From Paraherbaspirillum soli (GTDB lineage Bacteria; Pseudomonadota; Gammaproteobacteria; Burkholderiales; Burkholderiaceae_D), in the NCBI RefSeq assembly GCF_042654985.1, contig NZ_JBHSMT010000028.1:124001-188000 (forward strand): a stretch of 64,000 nucleotides of DNA, given 5' to 3'. Every line of letters begins with the position of its first letter. Positions within the stretch are counted from its first letter, which is position 1. A model generated the notes under the pieces. The model was not told where the DNA came from. It searched no databases and saw only the letters and a list, made by a program, of their open reading frames with translations. Below, in pieces: positions 20,821 through 31,300 of the stretch. Made by a program: the position numbers and the translations under genes.

Positions 20821-22662
20821 CTAGGCTGAAAGCTTGCTCAGCAACTTGGACACCGTTTCCATGTTTTTCCCGAATTGATTGATGGATACCGCGTGCTCGA
20901 CACGATCGCCAAAGCCATACTTGATGAAGCCCGATAAGGTTCCAGTCGGCCCAAGATCGACGAAACGGAAGGTCTCTTGCGCGCTTAATGAGCCCACCAG
21001 CTTGTGGAAATCGACTGGCTGCCGCAGCACATCCCAGAAATATTGATCGTCAAACGCGCTGATCGCGTGGCCGCGCATGGCCGAGTAGATCGGCAGGCGC
21101 GGCGTCTGCAGCGGCAGATTTTGCAAAAATCGACGGAACTCTGTCTCAATCGGGTCCACCGCCGCCGAATGGAAGCCGTGATCGACCGACAACAGCAGCG
21201 ATACGACGTCCTGCGCGTCCAGTCGATCCTTGATCGCGAGCAGCGTCTGTTGGCTGGCGCTGACGACGAAGTTGCTGTCGAAGTTAACGCTTGCCAGCGT
21301 GCCTCCCTGGTACAAATCCGGATGGCGTTCGAAATGCTCCACCGGCATCAATACCGACAGCATGCCGCCGCCGAGGGTTTGTTCGCTGAGCAGCCGTGCC
21401 TGGAGCATGACCATGGCCATCGCGTCCTCCAGCGAAACCACGCCCGCAACCGTCGCCGCGACATACTCGCCCAGGCTGTAGCCTAGAACCCCGTCCGGCT
21501 CGATACCGGCGTGCAGCAATACCTGCGTGAGGCTGTAGCCGAGGCTGAACAGCGCCGGATGCGCAAGCAGCACATCCGTCATCTCCTCGTGCCGCTTGGC
21601 GTCGTCGTACAGCTGCGCCACCATGCTGCGGCCGGTGTGCGCACGATGCAGCGCATCGCAGGCGTCCATCGCTGCGCGGAACGGGGCGCTGTGCTGGTAC
21701 AGCTCCTTCCCCATCAGGTAATACTGGGAACCCTGCCCCGAGTACATGAACACCGTACGCCGGGAAGGTGGCGACGGCTCGGCGGCAAGCTCGCCAGCAC
21801 TATCGTTCAGCGCCATCGGCGTCTGCTTGATTTTAAAAAAGAGCTTGGTGAGCACATCGCCTGGCCCCACCTCTTCCAGAGTTACCGCGCCACGCGACAG
21901 CAGCCGCGATATCGACTCGTACCATTTCACCGGCTGGGTGATCTGCCGCACCAGCAAATCCTGATAGCCGGTCTTCGGATACGGAGCGGCAGTGCAATTG
22001 GCGATGACTTCGGCGTTCAGCGGATGCAACGGCATGCGCGCGAGGTAGGCGGCGAATTGCCGTTCGACGTCACGCATGAATCTGGAATGGAATGCGGCGC
22101 TGACATTCAAGCGCACATAACGGCCGCCGGCATCGGTAAATAGCGCTGCGCAGCTTGCGATCTCTCCCTCCTCGCCGGAGATGACTATCTGCTCCGCGGA
22201 ATTGATGTTCGCGATGTCGATCTGACCGAAAGGCGAAGATGACAGCAGTGCCCGCACTTTATCCTGATCGAGGCCGATGACGGCTGCCATGGCGCCACGC
22301 GTCGCCTGCGACATCAATCGGCCACGCTCTGCCACCAGCGCAACGCCGGTCTTGAAATCGAAGCCGCCGGCGGCGAACAAGGCGTTGAATTCACCCAGGC
22401 TGTGTCCCGCGTAGACATCGGGCGCCACATCGCCTTGCTCGCGCCTGGCCAGAAAAGACAGTGCCGACACGACGAACAACGCCGGCTGGGTGTACTCGGT
22501 CTGCTTGAGCACATTCTTCGGATCGTCCAGACACAACTCGCGAATCGAATAACCCAACACCTCGTCCGCCTCGCGCACAAGTTGGGGAAAGCGCGCGAAC
22601 AGTTCCGCGCCCATGCCTTTATGTTGAGATCCCTGCCCTGGAAATACCCACACTGATGTCAT
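20821..22662 (-). CDS. Trans-acting acyltransferase-acyl hydrolase didomain protein (AT-AH)
   Basis: 613 residues with two complete FabD-like domains. Domain 1 begins FPGQGSQHKG, has the nucleophile elbow GHSLGE near residue 88, an Arg in the QATRGAM segment and an AAFHS motif; it looks like a malonyl transferase. Domain 2 starts at about residue 305 (SGQGSQYYLMGKELY), has GYSLGE near 395 and GFHS, but lacks the equivalent Arg. That resembles the acyl-hydrolase/proofreading branch of trans-AT systems. The PKS next door has no AT domain in any module, so domain 1 presumably loads malonyl onto its ACPs and the free ACP, while domain 2 clears stalled chains. An in-frame ATG exists at 22704, but the ATG at 22662 sits directly before the FabD fold and has GAGAG 7 nt upstream. 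The assignment of the two roles is by family analogy. Confidence 0.88.
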   Translation of the reverse strand: MTSVWVFPGQGSQHKGMGAELFARFPQLVREADEVLGYSIRELCLDDPKNVLKQTEYTQPALFVVSALSFLARREQGDVAPDVYAGHSLGEFNALFAAGGFDFKTGVALVAERGRLMSQATRGAMAAVIGLDQDKVRALLSSSPFGQIDIANINSAEQIVISGEEGEIASCAALFTDAGGRYVRLNVSAAFHSRFMRDVERQFAAYLARMPLHPLNAEVIANCTAAPYPKTGYQDLLVRQITQPVKWYESISRLLSRGAVTLEEVGPGDVLTKLFFKIKQTPMALNDSAGELAAEPSPPSRRTVFMYSGQGSQYYLMGKELYQHSAPFRAAMDACDALHRAHTGRSMVAQLYDDAKRHEEMTDVLLAHPALFSLGYSLTQVLLHAGIEPDGVLGYSLGEYVAATVAGVVSLEDAMAMVMLQARLLSEQTLGGGMLSVLMPVEHFERHPDLYQGGTLASVNFDSNFVVSASQQTLLAIKDRLDAQDVVSLLLSVDHGFHSAAVDPIETEFRRFLQNLPLQTPRLPIYSAMRGHAISAFDDQYFWDVLRQPVDFHKLVGSLSAQETFRFVDLGPTGTLSGFIKYGFGDRVEHAVSINQFGKNMETVSKLLSKLSA

Positions 22663-22730
22663 GCCGTCACTCTCATTTTTTGGTTCTTCAATGGCCTGCC
22701 GCATTGGATAGCCGCAAGATAGCCGCAGCC

Positions 22731-23015
22731 TTAGGCAGGCTGCGCCGGGTGGTTCGCCACGACTTGGTCCAGCTTGCTTTGCAGAAGATCGATGACCTCG
22801 TTGAGCGTGTACAGATCGCGCTTCTCCGCGTCCAGCACACGGATATTCAGGCGCTGTTCGAGCTCGTACCAGATCTCAAGCATTTCCTTCGAATCGACGC
22901 CGAGATCGCCGCCCAGATAGAAGTCCGGCTCCACCGCGTCTCGCGTGAACCCGGTTTTTTTGACGCTATTGATGACATCCAGTACCGCTTCCAGTATTTC
23001 TTCTTTCTTGCTCAT
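22731..23015 (-). CDS. Free-standing acyl carrier protein
   Basis: 94 residues, acidic, with the four-helix carrier-protein pattern and a phosphopantetheine site in LGVDSKEMLEIWYEL (Ser near residue 38). Its ATG shares a base with the TAA of the oxoamine synthase gene (TAATG), so the two proteins are probably made in equal amounts and work together. Discrete ACPs beside an alpha-oxoamine synthase usually present the acyl thioester that the PLP enzyme condenses with an amino acid, as in bacterial sphingolipid and prodigiosin-type pathways. Here it may carry the starter for the first PKS ketosynthase, because the PKS has no loading module of its own. That role is inference from gene order and the missing loading domain. 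Confidence 0.92.
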   Translation of the reverse strand: MSKKEEILEAVLDVINSVKKTGFTRDAVEPDFYLGGDLGVDSKEMLEIWYELEQRLNIRVLDAEKRDLYTLNEVIDLLQSKLDQVVANHPAQPA

Positions 23016-24286
23016 TACGCATTCTCCAAAATAGTTTTGCTTTGCAAGGCGCCAAATTCATTTGCCGTTTCCACGATCAGCGATACGGCCGTGTCGATTT
23101 CCTCCCGCGAGTGGGTCGCCATCACCGACAGCCGCAGCCGTTCCAGCCCCGGCGGCACCATCGGGTATTCCATGATGTTGGCGAACAGTCCGCGCCGATA
23201 CAGGGCGCGATTGATTTTGCGCACCACGCCATCCTCATCGAAGAACACCGGGATGATTCCGGACTGGCCGCGAATGATGCGCAGCCCCGCCTGCTCCAGG
23301 CGATCCTGCATATAGCGCACGTTCTGATGCAGCTTCTCGATGCGCTCCGGCTCGCGCTCCATGATGTCCAGCGCAGCGGAAATCGCCGCGATGGTCGGCT
23401 GCGCCAGCGCCGAGGTGAACAAATACGGGTAGGAGAAATTTCGCAGCAGGAAAATGAGTTCCTTGCTGCCTGAGACGAATGCGCCCTGCGCACCGATCGC
23501 CTTGCTGCAAGTGGACATGCGCAAGTCGACCTGGCCCATCAGATCCAGGTATTCCAGGGTGCCGCGGCCGTTCTTGCCTACCGTGCCCAGTCCGTGAGCG
23601 TCATCCAGGATAGTGATGACGTCATGGGCTTTGCAGATCTCGATATAACGCTTCAGTTCGATGATCGAACCGTCGATCGAGCGCACGCCTTCAACCGTCG
23701 AGAAAATCTGCGCGTGCGGGTTCGAACGCTGTTTGATCCGCTGCAGGAGCTTCTCGAAATCGTCGAGTTTTTCCGGGTCGAACGTATAGAACGGCACGTT
23801 CGTCATCTTGATCGCATTGATGACGCTGGCATGGCTGTTCTTGTCGTAGACGATGATGTCGTTCTGGTTCATCAATCCGTTGACCCAGCACAGGTTAGCC
23901 ATATAGCCGCCGGGAAGCAGCACGGCATCCTCGTGCTCGGCCAGTTTGGCCAGTCTTTGTTCGAGATCCTTGTGCTGCCTGGTGTATCCCGAGAAGGCAG
24001 GCGAACCGCCTGAGCCGATGCCGTATTGCTCGACGGCCTCGGTTACCTTGCGTTTCACATACGGATCGTTCGACAAGCCGAGATAGCTATTGGACCCGAA
24101 GATGAGCACGTCGTGAAATGCATCGCTGTGCAAGTCCTTGTATTTCATCCGGCGATCCACCGGACCGATCCCCTCCCGGCCGGACATGAAGCCCTGCTCC
24201 GCCTCCGCCAGGTAAACCGAATACTGTTGGGCCAGCCGCTGTTTGAATGGCTGCCGCGCGAGCTCGATTAGCGCTCTGGAATCCAT
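23015..24286 (-). CDS. PLP-dependent alpha-oxoamine synthase (AONS/KBL/SPT family)
   Basis: 423 residues, the normal family length. Visible features: SNSYLGLSNDP near the N-terminus, the glycine-rich GIGSGGSPAFSGY, the PLP-stacking His in NSHASVINA, the cofactor Asp-Ala-His in LDDAHGLG, and the Schiff-base Lys in STCSKAIGAQG near residue 261. Family members join an amino acid to an acyl thioester with loss of CO2 to give an alpha-amino ketone (biotin, heme, sphingoid base, prodigiosin and fumonisin pathways). A GGGAG-type ribosome site precedes the ATG. It sits between a short-chain reductase and an ACP inside the PKS-NRPS operon, a set that resembles bacterial sphinganine synthesis (synthase, ACP, ketone reductase). 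The amino acid and acyl partners cannot be read from sequence. It could make the starter or release a chain. Confidence 0.9.
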   Translation of the reverse strand: MDSRALIELARQPFKQRLAQQYSVYLAEAEQGFMSGREGIGPVDRRMKYKDLHSDAFHDVLIFGSNSYLGLSNDPYVKRKVTEAVEQYGIGSGGSPAFSGYTRQHKDLEQRLAKLAEHEDAVLLPGGYMANLCWVNGLMNQNDIIVYDKNSHASVINAIKMTNVPFYTFDPEKLDDFEKLLQRIKQRSNPHAQIFSTVEGVRSIDGSIIELKRYIEICKAHDVITILDDAHGLGTVGKNGRGTLEYLDLMGQVDLRMSTCSKAIGAQGAFVSGSKELIFLLRNFSYPYLFTSALAQPTIAAISAALDIMEREPERIEKLHQNVRYMQDRLEQAGLRIIRGQSGIIPVFFDEDGVVRKINRALYRRGLFANIMEYPMVPPGLERLRLSVMATHSREEIDTAVSLIVETANEFGALQSKTILENA

Positions 24287-24325
24287 ATTGCTTCTCCCTT
24301 ACTCAATGATGTTGGTAGTTTCAAA

Positions 24326-25336
24326 TTAATCGCCACGGGTGATGAAGCCGTGATGCTGGTACCACTGCACGCAGTCGTGCAGCATTTGTTCGAGTGGAAC
24401 CGGCCGGTAGGACAGCTCACGCTCGGCCTTGGCGCTATCGAAGTAATACGTGCCGCCGAAGACGCGCATCCGGTAGGGCTCGACGATGGATTTGCCGGGC
24501 ATTAACGACGGCAGCTTCTCTTGCAAGACCGATTTGAAATACAGCCAGCCGTAATTGACGTCCGGCGTGTCGAACACCTGCCCCAGAGCCTTGGCGATGG
24601 CCTTCATGAAGTGCTCGTAGCGGACGTTGTCGCCGCCGAGAATGTAGCGCTCGCCGGAACGTCCCTGAGTCAACGCGTTCACGTGGGCCCGTCCGACTTC
24701 GGCGGCGCTGCAGAAGCTGCCGCCGCCGGGCGGCATGAAGGGCACCTGGTTGTGGTGTACCGCCAGCACCATCCGCCCCCATTGCAGCGAGTAGTCAAAG
24801 GCGCCCAGCACTTCGGCCGGATTGAGGATGACGCAGCTCACGCCGCGCTTCTGCGCATCCAGCACGGCCCGCTCGGCCATCTGCTTGCTGATCCCGTAAG
24901 GACTGCGCGCCCGAAAGCCCTTCAGCGGCATGCCCTCATTCGCCAAATGATGTTCGCCCTCGAGCGCGCCGATGGTGGAAGTCGTGCTGGTGTACACAAT
25001 GCGCGAGACCTGGTTGGCGATCGCGGCTTCGACCACGTTGCGCGTGCCATCTACATTGACCTCCTGCAGCAGCGGCCAGTCGCGTTTGTTGCAGCTGGTG
25101 TTGCCGGCGGTATGGATCACTCCTTGCGCGCCGCGCATCGCCTGCTTCACCGCGCCGAGATCGCTTAGCTCGCCGCGCACGATATCCACCCCGAACGGGG
25201 CCAGATAGAAAACGTTGGATCCCGGCCGTACAAACGCCGTGACGCGATGCCCGGCCGCCACCAGCGCAGCAACGATGTTGAGACCGACGAAACCGTTCGC
25301 TCCCGTCATGAACACATTCATTCCGCTTGCCATCAT
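24326..25336 (-). CDS. NAD(P)-dependent epimerase/dehydratase-family reductase (extended SDR)
   Basis: 336 residues. It has an N-terminal Rossmann motif TGANGFVG, the NxAG-like HTAGNTS segment, catalytic Ser/Thr in YTSTTST and the YxxxK pair in SPYGISK near residue 147, so the SDR active site is intact. It is closest in feel to dihydroflavonol-reductase/3-beta-HSD-like proteins. In the operon it lies between the PKS and the alpha-oxoamine synthase. A likely job is reduction of the beta- or alpha-amino ketone to an alcohol, as the ceramide-pathway reductase does for 3-ketosphinganine in bacteria. It could also act in trans on PKS module 2, which lacks a KR. Its ATG overlaps the PKS stop by 4 nt, with AAGGTG upstream; two more in-frame ATGs follow closely, so the exact start is uncertain. 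Confidence 0.88.
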   Translation of the reverse strand: MMASGMNVFMTGANGFVGLNIVAALVAAGHRVTAFVRPGSNVFYLAPFGVDIVRGELSDLGAVKQAMRGAQGVIHTAGNTSCNKRDWPLLQEVNVDGTRNVVEAAIANQVSRIVYTSTTSTIGALEGEHHLANEGMPLKGFRARSPYGISKQMAERAVLDAQKRGVSCVILNPAEVLGAFDYSLQWGRMVLAVHHNQVPFMPPGGGSFCSAAEVGRAHVNALTQGRSGERYILGGDNVRYEHFMKAIAKALGQVFDTPDVNYGWLYFKSVLQEKLPSLMPGKSIVEPYRMRVFGGTYYFDSAKAERELSYRPVPLEQMLHDCVQWYQHHGFITRGD

Positions 25337-28300
25337 TGATTCACCTTGCCCAGGGTTTTCCAGAAGGTGTCCCGGCTCTCGCGCTTGGTACGCATGGCAA
25401 GCGCAGCCGGAGTTTTTTCCGGCTGGGTGGCCAGACCTTCCAGCAGAACCTGGAAATGATCGAGAAGAGTGCCTAGTTTTTCGTCTTCCGCTGTCGCCGA
25501 TCGATAAATCAGCTTAAGTTCCAGCGCGTCGCTGTGGATACTTACCGTCAGCTTCATGGCGACGCAGTCAGGCAGAGCTAAAATTTCCTGAGCAGGCAGC
25601 AGCGCTTGGCTGTCTGCTGCCGCGGCCTGCGGCCTATCGGTTTTCTCGAACGCAATCACGTTATCGAACAGGTTATCGACGCCGATCCAGCTTTCAATCC
25701 GATGGATCGGCACATGAGCATAAACACGCTTGCGATTCAAGTTGCGCTGCAAACCGGCCAGCCAGCCGCCGATTTTTTCCCGGCCGACCGTGGAGACCCG
25801 GATCGGCACGACGTTGTGCAGCTGCTCGTGACTGTCCGCGCCGGACTCGATGGCTGCGCCCGGCACCGGCGAGTATGCCTTCAAGATGCCGAATTGCGAG
25901 CAACGCGCTTTGGTATAGCGGTTGATGAGGATGGCCCAAGCCGCCGCGATCAGGGTTTCCGCTTCAATCCGATGCAATTGGGTGCAGCGTTGCAGGGATA
26001 AGGTGAGCTCGCGCCCTAGCAAGCCGGAGACGGCATGCGCCGGCAGCTCGTCGGGAGAGCTCTGTTCGGCACACTCAGGCAGCAGCGTTGACGCAAACAG
26101 GAAGTTGGTATCGGCGATGTCTTGCAGATGATCGAGCCAGTACTGTCTGGCCATTTCGTCATCGTCCGCGCTGCCGTCAGCGTCTTGCGGCGCCTGATTC
26201 GGCATAGCCTCCAGGCTGAACCAGCCGAGGTTTGCCTGCGCCTCGCCCTCGATCGCAGCTGCATCCGGTTGCGCTGCATGCGAGGCAGGAATGCCGGTTT
26301 CGACCGGCGCCCGACGCCCGCCTTGCGCCCCTCGCACCCCGGCCACGTCGCGTAAATCGCAGACCAGCGTCTCGAACGGATAGCCCGGGAAGGATACGCG
26401 CTGCCGGCCTGCGTTCACGTGCATGCGCAGCCAGTCGATTGCACAGCCACGGGTCCAGATCGAGGCCAGTTTGTTCCACTGCCGCGCTTGCAGCAGCGCA
26501 TCGATGAATTCCCGGCCGGCATCGCCCGCCAGAAGATCCGGCAGTCCGTCCAGCGAACGAGCGCTGTCGGCAAAGATGCCGAGATCTGCCGCCGGGCCGG
26601 ATTGAAGGTATTTACCGGCCTTGGCGATCAATTCCAGGCGATCGCTGGCGACGATCGCCAGCCGATGCTCGAACGGCGCCCGCCCGATCTGACTCGAATA
26701 CGCCAGATCGGCGAAGTCCGCGCCCGACCATGTTTCGCGCTCGCCATGGGCGAGGAAATCGCGCAAATCGCTTGCATAAGCCCGCAATCGTTCTTCGCTC
26801 CTGGCGGACAGCACGACGATGGACGGTTCGAGCAGATCCACCGTCCCGTTTTGCTTGGGCGCGGCCGGAGCCTGCGATTCGACCACCATGAACACGTTCG
26901 ATCCCCCCATGCCAAAGGAATTGATGCCGGCCGCGCGCGTGCCTCGCTGATTCACGCCCCATTGCTGCGGCTCGCGCGGAAAATGGAATGGCGAGAGCGC
27001 GTGATCGAACGACGAGTTCACTGAATTCAACTTTGCGCACGGCGACAGACGTCCATGCTTCATGCTCAACAGCACCTTGATCAGCGAGCAGATACCCGAG
27101 GCGGCTTCCATGTGACCGAGGTTGGCCTTGGTGCCTATCGCGCAGAACCGTTCTGCCGCAGTGGACTGCCGCAGCGCGTTGGCCAGCGCCTTGAGCTCGA
27201 TCGGATCGCCCAGTTCAGTGCCGGTGCCGTGGCTCTCGATGTAAGACAGATCGTCGGCGCGCAGGCCGGATTCACGCAGGCTGCGCGCTGCCGTTTCCTC
27301 CAGCATTTTAAGATTGGGCAGATACTGGCCGGCGCCGGTGCCGGCATGGCTGATGCTTGAGCCGCGAATCACGCCGTAGATCTGATCGCCGTCTGCGAGC
27401 GCCCGGCTCAAGCGCTTGAGCACGACCACCCCAACGCCTTCGCTCGGCACCAGGCCGTTGGCCGACTCATCGAAGGTGCGTTCCTGGCCATCCGGCGACA
27501 GCACCTTCATGTCCTGCAGCATCAGGTACTTGCTGGGATGCAGGCTCAGGTTCACGCCGCCGGCCAGCGCCAGATCGCACTCGCCGCCCAGAATGGCTTG
27601 ACGCGCCAGGTGCAGCGCCGTGAGCGAGGACGAACATGCGGTGGAAACGGTCAGGCTGGGGCCCCGGAAATTCATCAGGAACGAAATCCGGTTAGCCAAT
27701 TCGCTAACGACCGAACCCGGGCCCAGGTACTCGCCGCTGTGCGCATACAGCTCCGACATGATCCAGGTGAAGTCTTCGTTCATGGCCCCGACATAGACGC
27801 CGACACGCTCCGGCGACAGCATCTCCGGCGTGTAGGCCGCGTCCTCGATCGCATGCCATGCGGCGCGCAGCAGCACCCTCAGCTGCGGATCGGTTTTCGC
27901 CGCCTCGGCCGGCGACATTCTGAAAAATGCGGGGTCGAAGCGATCGACGTCGCTCAGGAAGCCGCCTTTATTGCAATAAGCGCGGCGGGAATCGTGCCGG
28001 TTGGCGCTGCTCGCTGGCCAGCGTTCCTCGGGAATCGGCGACAGGCAGTCCTTGGCCTGCTGCAGGTTGTTCCAGAACTCGCCCAGATTGGCCGCCTGCG
28101 GGAATTGACCTGCCAAACCGATGATGGCGACCGCGTCGTCCATGGCTGGCACAGCGCCGGTTGCCGTCGAACGGCGCTTGCTCGAGACGGGAAGCGCGAT
28201 ACGCGTTTCCACAGTGACGGCTGAGGCAGGCAACGGCGGCACGTTCGCGACCGGCTGTGCGGTCGTCCGATCGGCCGCTGGCGGTATCGCATCACCCAGG

Positions 28301-31300
28301 CATGCCTGCAAGGCATCGGCGTGCTGTTGCTTCAGGTATTGCGCCAGGCGCGCCGGCGTGTCGTATTCAAACAGCGCGGTTTTGGGCAGACCGGAAAAAT
28401 CCTGGCTGAGACCATTGCGCAGCTCCATCAGCATCACCGAGTCCATGCCGAGCTGTTCGAAGGTGGTATCCGCACCGATATCGCTGGCGGCCACTTTCAC
28501 CACAACCGCCAGTCGATCCTTCAGATATTGCTCGGCGCGGCGCTGTTGATCCGGCACCGCGATCGAGGGGGAGCCAGAAGATAGCGCCGTCACGCTGCGT
28601 TCGCCGGGCGTGCGTGTTGCCGCGGCTGCCTGGAGCGCGACCTGCACGCTGCCCTGCACGCGCAGCACGCGCCCGATTTTCGCCGCGTCGCCGACGGCCA
28701 CCAATACCTGCGGCGCATTTCCACGCAACAGACGTTCAAATGCTTCCAGGCCTTCGCCTTCCGTCAGCGCGGACATGCCCGAGAAGCCGAACAGCGGCGC
28801 GTCCTGATCGGAAATCTGCATGCCGCCGCTCGCCCACAGAGGCCAGCCGATCGAGAGACTCTTGCCAAAACGCTGGCCTTGCTTGCACAGCGCGTCGCGC
28901 AATACGGCGTGGCTATCCATGAACCGATTGGCGACAGCATAGGCGCCGGAACCCAGATCGCCCAGCAGCGCCGATACGGAGGAAAAATTGACGAAAAAGT
29001 CGAGTGGCTCATGCCGGGTAGCGCGGTCCAGGGCCAGCAGGCCGTCGATCTTCGGCGCCAGCAATTCGGCAAAAGCCGCATCATCCAGCTGCGTAATCAG
29101 CGTGTCGCTGGCCACGCCTGCGCAATGCAGCACGCCATCGAGCGCGCCATATGCCTGTTTGGCGAAAACAAGCAAGGCATCGGCCTGTCCGGTCTGAGCA
29201 ATATCGGAACCCCGGTAATGCACCTCGGCGCCGGCAGCGCGCAGCGTTTCGATCTGCGCCAGCGCTGCGTCGTGCAGCCGCTCGCTGCGACCGCTCAGTA
29301 TCAAGCGGGCCTGGTAGCGGGTAGCCAGGTAACGGGCCAGCACCATGCCTAGCTTGCCGGCGCCGCCCGTGATCAGGTATGCGCCGCGGGGCTTGAATGG
29401 AAGGTCGGTCTGCGCCGCGCTGGACGGATCGAGAGGGCTCAGGCTGCGCAGATAGCGGCGCCCGCTCCAATGACCGATTTCCAATCCGGTAAGCGTTCCG
29501 GGCGCGTCGAATTCGTTCTGCAATGTGGCTGCAAGTCCAATCGTGTCAGCGCGGTCGACCCGTACCGTGAACAATTCGAAGCGATGGTTGATAGTCAGCA
29601 GCGACTTGGCATAGCCAGAGATCGCATCGTGCTGCGGCTGGATCGCCCCTTGCGCGGCCTCGAATGCGTACGCGCAACGCACGCTCTGGCCGGGCATCGC
29701 CTGTTCAAGCGCATTGAATAGATGACGCATCGACAACATCCCGCGACGCAGGCTATGCATATCGCCGTGCTCGGCGGCTGCGCTGAAGTCCTGACCCTGA
29801 CCATCGTGCAGGTAATGCGCGATGCACGACGGCCGCAAACCGCGGCTGGCCAGATGCGCAATCAATTCGGTATAGGAGTGAGCGTGCGCCGGATTGAAGC
29901 GGTAATGTCTGTCCCCCAGCTGGGCAAATGCGTCGCCGGCCTGCGCCGACACGACATCGACAGATGATCCGAAGCGCTGCGACAGTGCTTCGGCCAGCAG
30001 CGCATCGTCGCCGATCACCAGCACGGTCCGGCCGGCGGGCGTGGACGTTGACGAAGGCAGCGCCGGGGTCTCCAGCCAGTCATAGCCGTAATACTGCAAA
30101 GTGCGCGCGGGTTGTGATTCCGCCTTGATTAGCGGGCGCGCAGAGAAGTTCCAGAGTTTAAGCAATACACGTCCATCGCTATCGGTGACGACGATGTCGT
30201 ATTTGCGCAGGCCGCTGCCGGCTAGCGCCTGCGGATCAGCGTGCGGCTCGGCGCTGGCTTCTGTCGCGTAGGCATAACATTCCTCGGTGAGCGGGTGGCG
30301 AATCTCCAGTTCGCCCAGCGCGAACGGCACGATGGGCACCATGGAATCAAGCGACTCCGAACCGATAGCCAGACAGGTGCGCAGCGCGCCGTCGAACAGC
30401 GACGGGTGCAGGCAGAACGATCGTGCATCATGCCGCAGCGATTCCGGCAGCCTGAGGCGGCTGAGCGCGCCGTCGGTCATGCGATAGCGCGTCTCGGTCA
30501 CCTGATAGCTGCTGCCATAGTGGAAGCCCATGCGACGGAAGGCATCATAGATTGAACGTTTGTCGTCCTCGATGCCGCTGCGGCTGCGCAGGGCTGCGAG
30601 GTCGAGCCACTCATCCGCCACTGCTTCGTCACGGCGCCGATATTGCAATTCGCCTTCGGCGCAGATGTCCTGGGCCGAGCTGCGGATGATCTCGAATTCC
30701 ACCGCATCGTCGACCTGGGCGAGCGTCACCGTCACTTCTTCCGGCGCACCGTTGATCTCGACCGGCTGGATCCAGACCAGATTGCATATCCGGCTCACCG
30801 CCCAATCCTCGCCCATCGCCAGTTCGCCGGCGGCACGCGCCATTTCGAGGTAGGCGACACCAGGCAGTATCACCCGCTTGTCGCCCGCTTCGACGATGTG
30901 ATCGCGCAGGTAAAATTCCTGGCCTGTCAGGAGTTTGGCGTAGCGCTGCTGCGTCAGTGTCGATACATTGCGGTCAAGCAGCGGATGCAATGCGCCCTGA
31001 CGGCCAGCACCGGCGGCATCGGTCGCGGCCGGCTTCTCCTCCACCCAGTGCCGCTTGGTCAGGAACGGCATGGGCGGGAACGAGAGACGGCGGGTCGCCA
31101 GAGTGCGGCGTGCCGAAGTCGGATCCGCGGCGAACAACAGATCGGCGTAGCGATTCCATTCGATATCAAGCAGCGACACCCAGGCTTTGGCCAGTTGCGG
31201 CAGGCGCTTGTCCTGCAACAGAGAACGAACCATCGCATCGCGTTGCGTTTCATCCAGGATCGCATCGAGCTTTTCGTTGTGTTTCTTGACGCTGCCGCGT

